Assembly (NCBI GenBank): GCA_032622095.1 | Contig: CP136061.1 | Coordinates: forward strand, 263,654,077-263,718,076 | Source: Siphonodentalium dalli | Taxonomy: Eukaryota; Mollusca; Scaphopoda; Gadilida; Siphonodentaliidae | DNA: 64,000 nucleotides | Direction of reading: 5' to 3' | Translations under genes and position numbers: made by a program | Part shown: piece after piece, positions 11,158 to 22,887 of the stretch | Position numbering within the stretch: position 1 is the stretch's first letter | Layout of the letters: the number at the start of each line of letters is the position of its first letter | Notes under the pieces: model-generated | Told to the model about the DNA's origin: nothing | What the model saw: the letters and a program-made list of their open reading frames with translations, nothing else | Database searches by the model: none

Positions 11158-11714
11158 ACATTGTTCTAGTAGTAGATTGTGTTTGATGTCACCTGAGGTC
11201 TGATCCATTCAATCGATTCCATTGATTGGAATCAATGCTATTACTTATAGTTATACTTGTTTTAGGGGGTAGCAGGAAGACAGCCCGATAGGGCTAGGCT
11301 ACCCCTGACAATACACTGCTATACTTTATTATGTATTAATGCCACTGTATCATTCGTGTGTATTGTAAATAAACTATCCTATCCTATCCTATCCTTCATG
11401 AGGGTATTAACAACCAGTGTCAATATGACAATTTCACCAAAAAAAAAGTCACCAAACTTCAGATTCAATTTACCACAAATTTCTCGGAAAAGTATGTAAT
11501 TAGTTGATTTATATCCAAACAACAATATCAATATTTATACAATGGAATATTGCTCTTTCAAAATATAAGTTTGATGCCAGTTATCATCGTTTCTCTTCAT
11601 ATCTCTTCCAGAATATATAGTATGAGCATATGAATAATCTTTTCTGCATTCAGTGCATGTAGAACTATGTCAAACATATGCTAATTAAATGACTGTATTT
11701 TTTATTCTTTTCAG
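11158..11714. other. End of TRAPPC1 intron
   Basis: Contains a (tatcc)n pentanucleotide run at about 11371-11395. A polypyrimidine-rich acceptor (tttattcttttcag) ends at 11714. Confidence 0.7.
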
Positions 11715-11843
11715 ATTTATGTTGAATATGTTATCAAGAATCCTATTTGCAAACAAGGAGAAGCAGTAACTAGTGAGCTATTTAAAACCAAACTGGACGA
11801 ATATGTGAGAACTCTACCAACATTCGGAACAAAGATTTCATGA
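11715..11843 (+). CDS. TRAPPC1: TRAPPC1, last coding exon
   Basis: The exon follows ttcttttcag in phase 0 and encodes 42 residues, IYVEYVIKNPICKQGEAVTS then ELFKTKLDEYVRTLP, ending FGTKIS and TGA. The motifs YVE-V-KNP, SELF and LD-YVR-LP are the conserved TRAPPC1 C-terminal strand and helix. Joined to 5583-5721, it gives the C-terminal 88 residues of a protein that is about 145 residues in other animals. The intron between them is about 6 kb and full of repeats. Confidence in identity is high because both exons match the same family in the right order, strand and phase. Confidence 0.94.
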   Translation: MYVEYVIKNPICKQGEAVTSELFKTKLDEYVRTLPTFGTKIS

Positions 11844-12882
11844 TATTCCTTGAGCTTCTGGAAGGATCGTCATCATGTATCGTACAATATCATGTGATAA
11901 TCTGATAACTAAAGGAAGTGCAATAAGGATTTACATGTGCTATTGATATCAGTTTTAAGCCTACCAGAATAGGAGTGCAAAGTACCGCTCTATTTATAAT
12001 TGTAACATTTGTGTTGGATTAACTGGGATATTATAAAGACTAACATAGCAGTGTTTGTGCTGACAAGAACAATATTTTGGCCATTTCGGAATTTCATTGG
12101 CCATTTTTCAGAAAATGTAAAACCAAAATCTACATCTTTAAGAAAAATAGAATAAAAAATAATAAAATAAAAAATATGCAAACCAGGCCTTTATATTCCA
12201 CCAAACTCAAGTCGGTGAACGCTGTGCCCACAATACCTGAGATGTGCCCAAATTAAATATTGGAGTGCAGTGCATATCTATGTTATAAATATTACTAAGA
12301 CAGGCTTTCCGCTAGTAGGGCAGGGGTTCCCTTTAAGGGTCCCATTCCAACAGCCAATTTTTCCCCTTCTGTCATACCACAGGACATATTTCATATGTAT
12401 AAAGGTATAAAGATGTTTACTTCTCAACTTTGTTGGGACAGTACTAAGAAATTTAAATAGTTGACAACTTTATTTGATTTCTAGCGAGAATACACACTCG
12501 GACCGATCTAACATTAAAAGTTGGATGTCAGTATGTCTGTAGGCCGGAGCTAACATTCAATGTGCAGGATCGATATGTTCCATTTAGAATATAGAGTACA
12601 CTTTATTTAGTTTTTACTGAAATGCTCCGGATTCTGAATGAGCACACCCGGCTCTGCACGTTGCATGCTAGCTCCAACCTGCAGACACAGTTAGATGAAC
12701 TGAGGAAGTGATCAAACCCGACATCGCTAGAACACATGCTTTGGAGTCCGCTGGTTACGTTGCTGCGGTTAGGTTACAAAAAATGACCGCCGATAATTTA
12801 ATCAAACCCACTGATTCTATCTTCATGTTGTAAAATATATATATCACTCCATTTTTTTCAAAGCATCTTATCTATGTTTATT
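11844..12882. other. TRAPPC1 3' UTR and downstream spacer
   Basis: AT-rich. At about 12520-12690 a short imperfect inverted repeat (gtctgtaggccggagctaac / gctagctccaacctgcagac) is visible. No other gene seen. Confidence 0.45.
12151..12166 (+). promoter_or_regulatory. Candidate TRAPPC1 polyadenylation signals
   Basis: Overlapping AATAAA hexamers at 12151 and 12161, about 310 bp after the stop codon, in an A-rich stretch. Position is plausible; no independent evidence for use. Confidence 0.35.
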
Positions 12883-13690
12883 AGTCGAGTTTTTTTCCAA
12901 AACTCGACTTATAGTTTGATGAAGGACGGTTGGTGGGTGGGTGGGCGGCGGACGGGCGGGCGGCGTGTTTTGCTTATAACTCAACCGTTTATTGACGGAT
13001 TAAAAAAAAATGGTGTGTGAGTACATATCCATGCACGTAAGCTGCAGACAAAATCGGGTTCGTCCGCACATTTATTACAGAGTTATGGCCCTTTGCCATT
13101 TTTCACGAATTTTCAGCTCGTTAGTGCGATAACTTCAACAAACGTTATCTGATTCGATTGAAATTTGGGATATAGGTATCTCCCAAGAATATCTCGGACG
13201 AGTTCGAAAACCGGCCTGGTCCGATAAAATTTGATAGAGTTATGGCCCTTAATTAGTCATTTTTCATGAATTTTCATCTCGTTAGCGCGATAACTTCTAC
13301 AAACGTTATCCGATTTGATTGAAATTTGGTATATAGGTGTCTCCCAAGAATATCTCGGTCGAGTTCAAAAACCGGCCAGGTCCGATAAAATTTGATAGAG
13401 TTATGGCCCTTAATTAGTCATTTTTTCACAAATTTTCAGCTTGTTAGCGCGATAATTTAACAAACATCATCCTATTTGATTGAAATTTTGATATATAGGT
13501 GTCTCCCAAGAATACTTCGGACGAGTTAGAAAACCGGCCCGGTCCGATAAAATTTGATAGAGTTATGGTCCTTAAGTAGTCGTTTTGTACGAATTTTGAG
13601 CTCGTTAGCTCGATAACTTCAACAAACGTTATCCGATTCAACTAAAATTTGGTATATAAGTGTCTTCCAATAATAGTATGGATGATGTAC
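12883..13690. mobile_element. Ladder element family 2, second copy
   Basis: Starts with the agtcgagttt...ctcgactta hairpin (12883-12908) and a GGGCGG-rich block (to 12965), followed by rungs of 160-162 bp. The motif gcgataa occurs at 13126, 13286 and 13448, and a variant near 13609. Each rung contains 'atatctcggacgagttcgaa', 'ccggcc.ggtccgataaaat' and 'gagttatggccctt'. The tail found in the copy at 3396-4130 is missing, so this copy looks truncated. Confidence 0.75.
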
Positions 13691-14740
13691 CGTACAATCT
13701 TAGCATACAAGGAAAGCAAAGCCACGCATGAGATCCTGTCTGAATCTAAAACATACACAAAGAAGGGGCGGTGCAGTCATGGTCCAATTTCATTTCCACT
13801 ATCATGACACATGCCCACAAACTAGCACCATGTGTATTGTTATTATCTACTTGGATCTGTTCGGTGAGACGATTGCTGGACGCCAACAAGATTGTTCTTA
13901 GGATCATGGTCAAGAAGTGTGGGTATATTATGCATTATGGTCTTCTACCCCTTAGCAGAAAGGCATCCGTCAAATGTCAGGCTTTCAACATTCGAAACCG
14001 TATACATAAGTTGTCTGGGTACGTCAGTGAATTAGATGAGTATGTGAATTGATGAACCATATACTGAGAAGTGGCTGTTTGGGAAGATCGCCAGTGTACA
14101 TGTAGTTATCCCTATTAGGTAACCAAAGCTGAAAATACGCAGATAGAGAGGTCCTTCTGAAAGCTAGTATATGCATCGACTGCATACCTTTATAGTTGAT
14201 CGCACAAGATGACGCTCAGATCCCATATGTAGCATCTGAATTATACCATAAGCTATACCACGAATGAAGTTCGCCAAGAATAAGGATAAGAATTCCCAGC
14301 TTTCGAGACAAACACGTGTGCTGGACACCGGCATATGTATTGTTTGAAACATTCCGATTAGTGAGACCCTTCTACAAAGAAGTGTAGAAAACTGTGTTGG
14401 TGTGAGCGAGATAGATTAATCTGACGGAGAGACGGAAACTGGTCCAGATAATGCTGAATGTGGCAAATCAGAATAAGCTCAGGTACTGTTGTTTTGATTC
14501 TTGGAAGTCATAATATGACTATTCGGCGCACCTATATACGGTTACGGCCTGTATGGGCGCTTAGTGGAGAATGGATTTCGAAATGCCGCATCGCGATTAT
14601 TAATTGCAGGTTTTCATCCTTCCAAAAGGCTACGATTTATGTTGGAACTAATATATGGTTTATATTATGTACCGTTTCGTCCATACAGATCGATATTATG
14701 ACAAAAAGTTTAAATTAGTATGTGATAATATCGACTTCTT
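13691..14740. other. No gene recognised
   Basis: A 93-residue open frame at 13771-14052 (+) and other short frames have no motif I recognise. The DNA is less AT-rich than its flanks and could be a decayed coding relic. Confidence 0.4.
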
Positions 14741-15840
14741 TCACAATTTCTGGCCGCCATCTTGACTGTGAGAGTTTGACAAACTCAAATGAATACTTCA
14801 TATCAATGTTCCATATCAACATGTAATTGTGGGCATAATTCGCATGACAATAACGCCCATCGTAGGAAAGTAAAGGAATGTGAGCTTTTGTTTTCAAATT
14901 TCGATCGCCATTTTGGCCGTCATCTTTGATTTGGAAAACAATTTCTTGCATGAAATGCAAGGTAATTACTTCACCTCAGAATTTCCAACTCAAATGTCAG
15001 CATGTGTGCAGTTGTCGCGAAAATAATGTCCAACGATGTGAAAATGAGCGAATTTTGGTGATTTCAAAATCTGTCCGCCATTGTGGGTGCCATTTTGGAT
15101 TTGGGCGACTTTTATTTGGATATGATACAAGGACAGTTCTTCGCCTAAGTGTTCCCAACTCACAATAGTAAACAGGTGTGGAGTTGTCATGACAATAACG
15201 CTCACTGATGTTAAAATCAGTGATTTTCGGAGATTTTTCCATTTCTGGTGGCCATTTTGGCCGCCATCTTGAATTTGGGTGAATATTCCTCAACTCAGGT
15301 ATAAGAGGAATCCTAGCTCGAGTATCTCCTGCACATATATATGCATGGGTGTTGTTATGATAGCAATAACATTCATTGATTCGAAACATTACATCTGGTT
15401 ATTAGCGTCGATTCGGCATCAATTGACCTATTATACCGGCATTTGGGAAAACGTGATATCAGACAAAAATATCCCACAATTAATGTATATTATGGTCCTC
15501 GTGTGTTCCCAATGACTCTTCTATACGATAAATTTATAACATCACGCCAAGATGCCAATATTTTCACACAGAAACAAAAGAAAACTGGTGAAATGTCAGA
15601 AAAATAGCATATTTTCACATTTCGGCGGCCATTTTGGCCCCCATATTGGATTCTGGTGTCGGATTTTTGGCTAATTTGTAAGGGTTGTATATTAGCATAA
15701 CGAATCGAGGGAAAACAAGACCGCGTGTGACATCATCTTTACTATAACGGCGATCAAAGAGACCTGGTGCTTATAAAAAAAATGGCCACCATGATGGACG
15801 CCATCTTGTCTGGAGTCTCTGCGGCATCTTTTTGTTCTTG
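14741..15840. repeat. Degenerate ladder with GGCCGCCATCTTG-like motifs
   Basis: Phrases of the type 'tctggccgccatcttga' recur at about 14745, 14905, 15065, 15240 and 15620, so the spacing is near 160 bp in the first part. The motif is the inverse of the caagatggcggcc core in the ladders at 42731-44622. Strongly diverged. Confidence 0.55.
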
Positions 15841-16099
15841 TTAACACAACCGAAAAACATTAGAGGAGACACTAAGAAAGAAAATTAGTGGGGTGAAGTT
15901 GAGTCCTGGTGGGGGGGGGGGGGGGGGTGCAGAGGTCGACCAAATATCTAAGACATAGACAAAGTCGATTCCATGGATCGCTGCCATGAAATGATAGAGT
16001 TCTGTACTGACAATGACCACACATGTTATTGTTATGGTCTGGGAGATCGGGATTTCCTTGTATTTCATTTTAAATTAATTTCATTGAAAATAATAAAAC

Positions 16100-16545
16100 T
16101 TTCATGCAGAACAGGCCTCAAAATATGGTGCTGGACATTTGCAGAATGAGGACCCCAGAGGGTGAATTTAGTGATGATACCCAGAACAGTCGGCTAGCAT
16201 CACTAAATTCACCCTCTGGGGACCTCATTCTGTAAATTAGGCCTCATCTTCAATTCTTTGGAAAGTATCTTTATTATCAAATTAACAAGTTTTTTTAGTT
16301 TCTTTAGAAACTTCTTTTGGTTTAGTTTCTCTGTATCCCCAAATTGGCTGATGACACAATGCATAATTGAGGTGCCCATTGGGTGCACATCACCATCTTT
16401 ACCTTCTAGGTCTCCCATAGTAGATGAGGCCTTGCACAATGAGGTCCCCAGAGGATAAATTTGGTGAGTCACTATATTCACCATCTGGGGACCTCATTCT
16501 GCAAATAACCAGCACAATATTTGGAGGCCTGGTGTAGAATATAAT
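16100..16545. mobile_element. Composite foldback element (palindromes at both ends)
   Basis: Outer inverted ends (about 16100-16145 and 16495-16545) contain ttgcagaatgagg / cctcattctgcaa. Each end is itself an imperfect palindrome: 16140-16233 reads gcagaatgagg..ccccagagggtgaatttagtga and back; 16435-16502 likewise. The interior contains ttgaggtgcccattgggtgc. A second complete copy in the opposite orientation is at about 50720-51165, and single palindromes occur at 33200-33305 and 60080-60150. No open frame of note. Confidence 0.75.
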
Positions 16546-18043
16546 ATATGCTCATGAACTTCTTTGAAAGCAAAACTGTTGACATCTCAATGTGCTGTGT
16601 TATCATAGATAATATACTTAAATCAGCAAAAATCAAGGGGAAATACATCTCAGTCATGTTGTCCTACACATACAAGACAATGTTCTTGACCTAACACTTA
16701 TAATCTGGCTTGTACATACTTATGAAACGAGTTTGATAAATTTGATTCACAATGAGTCGTACTCCCAAATAAGCATATATTGGTGTTTCATGCAAATAGA
16801 GGGGAAAATCAGAAAACTTGATTCGTGTATCTGGGCAAGTTTTTTAGTAGCTTATATGAATATGGTGTTTATATTTGCAGTGGAATGGTTTAACCTTCTG
16901 TGCCGTCTTTCCCCTCACAAACAAAATATGTCATCATACAGCTGAGAAACCAAATCATTGTACTACATGTACACAAAAGGAAAACATGTTTATGTCTACA
17001 ATTATTTTATTCATAGATCTGTTTTAACAAAATAGAAATATAAATTGGAGATAACATTTTAACATCAACAGTTATGATAACATAGCAATATAAAATATAT
17101 TCAATGTTTGCTGGAGGATTTCAGAAATTAGGCAGCATACTGAAAGAATACATATGAACTCATACATAAAGAACATAGAAGATATAAGGCAGTTTATATA
17201 TCACAGTTTTAACAATCAGAAAATTATCACTCTAAACGAAGAGGTTTTGCAAAGTTATGTTTACTTGTTATACCATTAGTTATGAATATTGATGGATAGG
17301 TGACTTTTAGTTGGATATTTTACTGGGTGTTTCATCTAACCTTTTATAATGATAAAAATGCTCAGAATACATTTTGTTTATATATTTTCCTTGGACAGGC
17401 TGAGAAATTTTATATACCCTGAATTTATGTTTCAGGTATTATATGAAATTTCTCCTTGAGGTAAAAATAGGCCAAGCTTTCTTTGTCATTGCCAGCCAGT
17501 GGTATCAGTTGGCACAGATATGATCAAATACAGAGTTCCATCCTGGGTCTGTAGTTACAGAGTGTTCCCGGAGCAGAAATTACTTGAACAGATGTTTTCC
17601 AATGTAGCCTTAGCTTTTCCTGCATATTATGGAATATTACTTATGAACAAATGATCTTCCACTTGAAGTTCCAGATAACCCATGGAAAATATGTTTTTCA
17701 TGGGTGCAAATTATGAGATATTACTTCTGAATGATAATTTCCATTTTATCATACTACAGCATTTTCCATGATCTAATGAGAAATGGTATTTCTATGCATT
17801 TTTATATATGTACATTGATAGCGACCAGAGCAAAAAAAAAGATCTTTACTTACATTTAACACTCACGATACTGGTGTTCATTGGAATTTGAAGGTACAAA
17901 TATTGTATATATTTGGCTCAGTAAAACCTATCAGTTCTAGCACCATCATGGAAAATGTTGGTGAATTGCTATATAAATCATTACCAAACAAGATAACTTC
18001 CTGACCAATTGGTCTTTTGTCCTCAGGTCTTGGGTATAAACTA
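16546..18043. other. AT-rich unique DNA
   Basis: No coding, RNA or repeat feature recognised; the 70-residue frame at 16733-16945 looks random. Confidence 0.5.
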
Positions 18044-18190
18044 CAGTAATGCCCTAAATAATAGACTCCTTAACCACAGCAGAATTATGGGTAACTTTTC
18101 AGGATTTAGTCGGAAATATGGCTTGTTGACATTCATCGGAAAGCTCTTGGTCTGCTGTGGTTAAGGAGTCGATTATTTAGGGCATTACTG
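18044..18190. mobile_element. Mariner-type MITE copy 1
   Basis: Inverted ends CAGTAATGCCCTAAATAAT ... ATTATTTAGGGCATTACTG (written to the 19th base) are flanked by TA on both sides. CAGT starts and TA target duplications are typical of Tc1/mariner-derived MITEs. The central part (right arm) is shortened compared with the full copies. Confidence 0.8.
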
Positions 18191-18459
18191 TATGTATTAG
18201 ACAAGGCACGGGATGGATCTTCATCGAGCACAGTCAGGGACAATGCTAGAGGGTCACACCCCCTCCAAACCCACCCTGTCGCCATGTCCCTAAGCACTAT
18301 AACAAGTTGGCATGGACAGATGAAACTTAGTCTTGGTGTTGTAATTATTAGTGCTTTGGCACATTCCCTTGTAACAGATATATATCTTGACAAAATTAGT
18401 ATTATAACTCTGAATTTTGTTGTCTGTTAATCTTGCTAATTACTGCTGTAGATTATTTA

Positions 18460-18570
18460 CAGTAATGTCCTAAATAATCGACCCCTAAACCACAGCAGAA
18501 TTATGGGAAATTTTTCAGGATTTAGTCGGAAATATGGCTTGCTGCCATTCATCGGAGAGCTCTCTGGGCT
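18460..18570. mobile_element. Mariner-type MITE, left arm only
   Basis: Starts cagtaatgtcctaaataatc and follows the family through ggatttagtcggaaatatgg, then ends in a duplicated ctctctgggct. The right arm is absent. Confidence 0.7.
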
Positions 18571-18919
18571 GTTGCTCTCTGGGCTACTTAACTTAGACTG
18601 GACTTTCTACAACAACAAACATAATTCTAGGAGACTCGTTTTGGAGGCACCTTATAGCACTGCTGTTCCCAATCAAACACATGATAAACAACTGGTGTTA
18701 CAAATATTTCACATGAAGTGTTTTAAAAGATAAATCAAAATGTAGTAATGTTCTAAAAATAGTCACAGAAACTGTCCCCGATTCATAGAAAATAATTCAT
18801 AGAAAAATTCCTTTTCTAGGAATTATTTTCTAGTGACAGAAGCTTCAGTTGACTGGAATCTATACAAAATATTCAGGGAAGAGATGGACCATCTTTAACA
18901 TTCAAAAAACAAAATGGTA

Positions 18920-19132
18920 TTGTAATGCCCTAATTAATCGACTCCATAACCACAGCAGAATTATGGGTAATTATTCAGGATTTAGTTGGAAATATGGCTT
19001 GTTGCCATTAATTGGAAAGCTCTCGGGGAGAGCTTTCCGATGAATGGCAACAAGCCATATTTCCGACTAAATCCTGAAAAATTACCCATAATTCTGCTGT
19101 GGTTATGGAGTCAATTAATTAGGGCATTTCTG
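18920..19132. mobile_element. Mariner-type MITE, full foldback copy
   Basis: 213 bp, almost entirely two inverse arms of about 100 bp meeting at ctctcggggagag, with TA on both sides. Arms contain ccacagcagaattatggg and ggatttagt.ggaaatatgg. Confidence 0.85.
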
Positions 19133-19735
19133 TACTGTTTTGTATTTAGTTTATCCATCACATTTGGTTTTTAGCATTATTTTCAGTTAAGCAAAGCCAA
19201 ATGTGATGTTAAATTAGAATGTGTATGTTGTTGTTGTTAGTTGAGGTTTGGAACCCTGAATACATCTTTAACAGTTTGTTGAGTTTTTACTGCATGTATG
19301 TATGTATGTACTAGTATGTTACAGTTTGTGTATATATGTATTGGCTTGTTGCCATTCATTGGAAAGCTCTCCCCATATTATGGCTAATTCACTGAGAGGT
19401 TTCCGATGAATGGCAACAAGCCATATTTCCGACTAAATCCTGAAAAATTACCCATAATTCTGCTGTGGTTATGGAGTCGATTAATTAGGGCATTATTGTA
19501 TTGTTTTGTATTTAGTTTATCCATCACATTTGGTGTTTAGCATTATTTTCAGTTAAGCAAAGCCATATGTGATGTTAAATTAGAATGTGTATGTTGTTGT
19601 TGTTAGTTGAGGTTTGGAACCCTGAATACATCTTTAAAAGTTTGTTGAGTTTTTACTGCTTGTATGTATGTATGTATATGTATGTATGTATGTATTTGTG
19701 TTACAGTATGTGTATATATGTATTGATCCTGGCAT
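19025..19735. repeat. 366-bp direct duplication, including half a MITE
   Basis: Sequence from about 19033 repeats 366 bp later (tgaatggcaacaagccat at 19041 and 19407). Each copy contains the right arm of the mariner-type MITE plus about 230 bp of flank (cacatttggt.tttagcatta, tgttgttgttgttagttgag) and a (tgta)n microsatellite. The copies differ at few positions, so the duplication is later than the MITE insertion. Confidence 0.85.
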
Positions 19736-20091
19736 GTTTTTCAAAATAAATTTGCAAATATAACATATAAATATAAGACAACCCTGTTCTGAAGCATAAT
19801 ATTGAATCCATGATTACCCAAGTAGTGGATCTTGAAAAGGAAGCTTTATGAAAAACAACCAAAATAATATGAACAAAGATTAATAATAACATGCGCATGT
19901 GCAGACCATGCATGTATTGTACTCTCAGGTGTCTAATAATTGTGATGGGATTTTGGCTTAAATTAATAATAGTTATGGCAATTTCACTCTATGTCTCAAT
20001 GCCAAATAATAGTGATCATTGGGAATTTTCTCCAAAATTAATATTACACCTTTGTTAGGCATCTGAGAGTACAATCATATAGACCATTTTA
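19736..20091. other. AT-rich unique DNA
   Basis: Nothing recognised. Confidence 0.5.
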
Positions 20092-20342
20092 CGGATACAA
20101 ATTTTGACTGTCGCATCATGGTCTATATTCTATCGAAACTAAAATCCACATGTAGCTGGAGCCACATGCATTTACAATATATCAGGCACATAAATTAATT
20201 ATACTCCTCTCCGAAAATGTAATTACTCCTCATATTTGTATAGACCCATTCTGAATCTGCCACAGTAAATTTATGCATGTGACTTCAGCCACTCACAGAT
20301 CTTTACCAAGAATGCATCATTCTCACTATCCGTAAAATGGTC
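20092..20342. mobile_element. 251-bp MITE with 16-bp perfect ends
   Basis: Perfect 16-bp terminal inverted repeats gaccattttacggata / tatccgtaaaatggtc, flanked by ATA on each side as a possible 3-bp target duplication. No coding capacity. Class not assigned. Confidence 0.7.
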
Positions 20343-20489
20343 ATAGCCATTGCACATCGTGATTGATGCAAGCATTCCACCCTGTGGTCATTAAATTGAA
20401 TATATGGATACATACGATTTCCTCAGTCACTACATGTACCTTAAAGATAGCTCCATCTTGCTACATATAATTACAACATTTCTCTTAGT

Positions 20490-20896
20490 CAGGTCAGGCA
20501 CATCCTGAATTCTACTATTATAGTGGTATATGACCATTACCGTTTTGTGAATTTGATAAAAGCGGGATAATCCAAAATCATATTTAAAATTCACACAAAT
20601 TCTTGAAAATCAGTGTCGCACTAATTCAGTATTATACATATATATTTTGTCCAGGAGAATGATTAATCATGATGACACACAATAAGCAACTCAATTAGCA
20701 TTCAATTAGTTTAAATGTTGTTATAAAGACTGTTCATTCACTGCGATATTGTTAAGAATGAAATTTGGCTGTGCACTGGTATGCACCATCTACTATTCCC
20801 AATGCAGATAGTGGAAATGTGAATATGTTATGGTCATATACCACTATAATAGTGGAATGCCACTATAATAGTGGAATTCAGGATACGCCTGACCTG
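20490..20896. mobile_element. 407-bp MITE with TTAGT target duplication
   Basis: The ends caggtcaggc..atcctgaatt and the inverse are flanked by ttagt at 20485-20489 and 20897-20901. Subterminal palindromes ccactataatagtgg are present once at the left and twice at the right, the second a local 19-bp duplication. No coding capacity. Confidence 0.75.
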
Positions 20897-20953
20897 TTAG
20901 TAAAATACACGATATTTCATATACCCTTTTAGATAAAATTCCTATCCTCATGC

Positions 20954-21215
20954 TTAACCCTTTCTTTACTAAATATTCATTGATGAGTAGTTCCCCAATA
21001 GAAATTGTTCAGATAATAAGTTCATAATTTGTTGAACTCATTATCTGAATATTTCCCCCCAATGACATAATGACATATACTACTGCTCTTCTATTATCTA
21101 TTTGTCTTGTTGTCTGCTCATATTTCCTTAATACCCCTCCAAATGAATAATAGATCATTCTATTATATACTTTTGTAATTGGGTGAGAGAATCCATTTGG
21201 TAAAGAAAGGGTTAA
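20954..21215. mobile_element. piggyBac-type MITE 1
   Basis: Bounded by TTAA (20954-20957 and 21212-21215) with ends CCCTTTCTTTAC and the inverse. TTAA targets and CCC starts are characteristic of the piggyBac superfamily. A diverged copy lies at about 22490-22755. Confidence 0.8.
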
Positions 21216-21471
21216 CCCTTACATGACTGAAGCTTGCTGAAATTTTTTGAAAACCCTGTGCCAATGCATTATCTTATATATGCGAGTCTCCCATAGCAAG
21301 CCTCGCATATATAAGAAAATACATTGGGCTAATGTTTACATTGACCTGGTAAGCTTGTGCATTATTTTATATATGTGAGGCTCCCTATGGGAGACTCGCA
21401 TATATAAGGCAATGCACTGGCACAGGGTCTTTAATGCTGCACCAGCACAGCTCCCATCATGAAAGTGTTAA
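21212..21471. mobile_element. piggyBac-type MITE 2, sharing a TTAA with MITE 1
   Basis: TTAA at 21212-21215 and 21468-21471; ends ccctta.catgactgaagc and the inverse cactttcatgatgggagc. Interior palindromes read agtctccc / gggagact with cgcatatataag arms and gtgcattatctt/aaggcaatgcac. Same family as 45278-45583 and 48792-48948. Confidence 0.8.
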
Positions 21472-22487
21472 ATAATAAATATTATGTTGTGATTGGCCGG
21501 ATAGAACCCTTCAGGTTGATAAACATCTTTATAGTGACCTATAATGTTCAAACCTAAATTATATGTTAGATATATATTATAAACTACTGGAAAGATGAGC
21601 TGCTAAACATGATGAATATTCCAATTTAAAGATGTATTCATGATTCCAGACCTCCAGTTACAACAACACCATAACAGATTTAATCTAACATCGTTTTCTA
21701 CACTGTTGTGTTGAAAAAATGTTGAAAACAAAATATGAGATTTAAACTAGACCTATATATACCAAAGAGTACAATTTGGTTATTGAAAATAAGCAAAATA
21801 ATTGTTGGTGTCCCAATTAAATGGTACGATATAAATGCAAAAAAATAGATATAAAGCAAAATAGCATCTTTGGTGTAGCAAATCATATGCCAAATATGTT
21901 ATTTTATACACTTGGATCTAAATCAAAATCCAAATAAGTTCTGAAAAAAATTGCAATCTGAACAGATCTGAACGGTCTTTATTTCTACCATATCCTGAAA
22001 TAGTGAAGAAATTCTCTTTACGGTTGAGTACTGGAGAATCGAATGGATCCATAGAATTTTTCAAGCAATAGATATCTATCACTTCAATGTATTTCAAAAG
22101 TATATAAAGTCAGCTCCCAGGAATGCGACAAAGACCAAAGACTAGTAGGCTTAGAGGTGAACATTCATATTACAAGTCGCTTTATATTATATTTTCAACT
22201 CTTTCCAAATTAAACTGACCTGACAGGTTCAATGATAACATTCATTCTATCATTGCTGCATGGCACTGTTTTAAAATACTATGTAAGCAATCTGTCGATC
22301 TGCTTGGAAATTTTAGCATGTAACCATATAGATAACAACTGCCATTATTATGTATGTTCTGATCACATTTGATAAAATATGGAGTCACAATTGGAATGTT
22401 CTATAAGACATACAACATGTTATGTTCGAACAATCAAATTCAAGCAGGGGTGAGAAATGAAATTTCGCTGAGTTGGAAATAGATCCT
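21472..22487. other. AT-rich spacer downstream of the LRR gene
   Basis: No gene recognised. A minus-strand AATAAA (tttatt at 21978-21983) is a weak candidate for the LRR gene polyadenylation signal. Confidence 0.4.
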
Positions 22488-22489
22488 CG

Positions 22490-22755
22490 CTGAACCCTTG
22501 CTATACTAAAGCATCATTGATGAGTAGTTCCCATAGGAAATGTTCAGATTATAAGTTCAACAAATAGGTCGTTTGTTGAACTTATTGTCTGAACATTCAC
22601 TTCAATAAATAGGACTCCTTCTGCACTTTCATATATCTGTCGGTCTGCTTTTATCACCTTAACATCCCTCCAAATGAATAATTAATCATTCCAATGTTAA
22701 CTTTTTAAATGACTGGGCGACTCCATTTATAGTACAGAAAGGTTTAAGTGATGGG
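22490..22755. mobile_element. Diverged piggyBac-type MITE 1 copy
   Basis: Shares gatgagtagttccc, caaatgaataat and the gttcag..ataagttcaa / ttgaactta..tctgaac palindrome with 20954-21215. The terminal TTAA sites are mutated. Confidence 0.65.
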
Positions 22756-22887
22756 AGTTAGAAATTCGAATCAGAATATCCCAACTAAAGGCCATACGTG
22801 CATGTAGCCACATCTCGCTTTCTGATTATAGACCAGACGAATCCGAGATTATACATAGAGCCCTAAGGCTGCGCCTAGTCGGCTATT

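Noticed and set aside
13771-14052. 93-residue frame as a possible gene
   Set aside because: No motif, no clear splice or promoter context; kept only as unassigned sequence.
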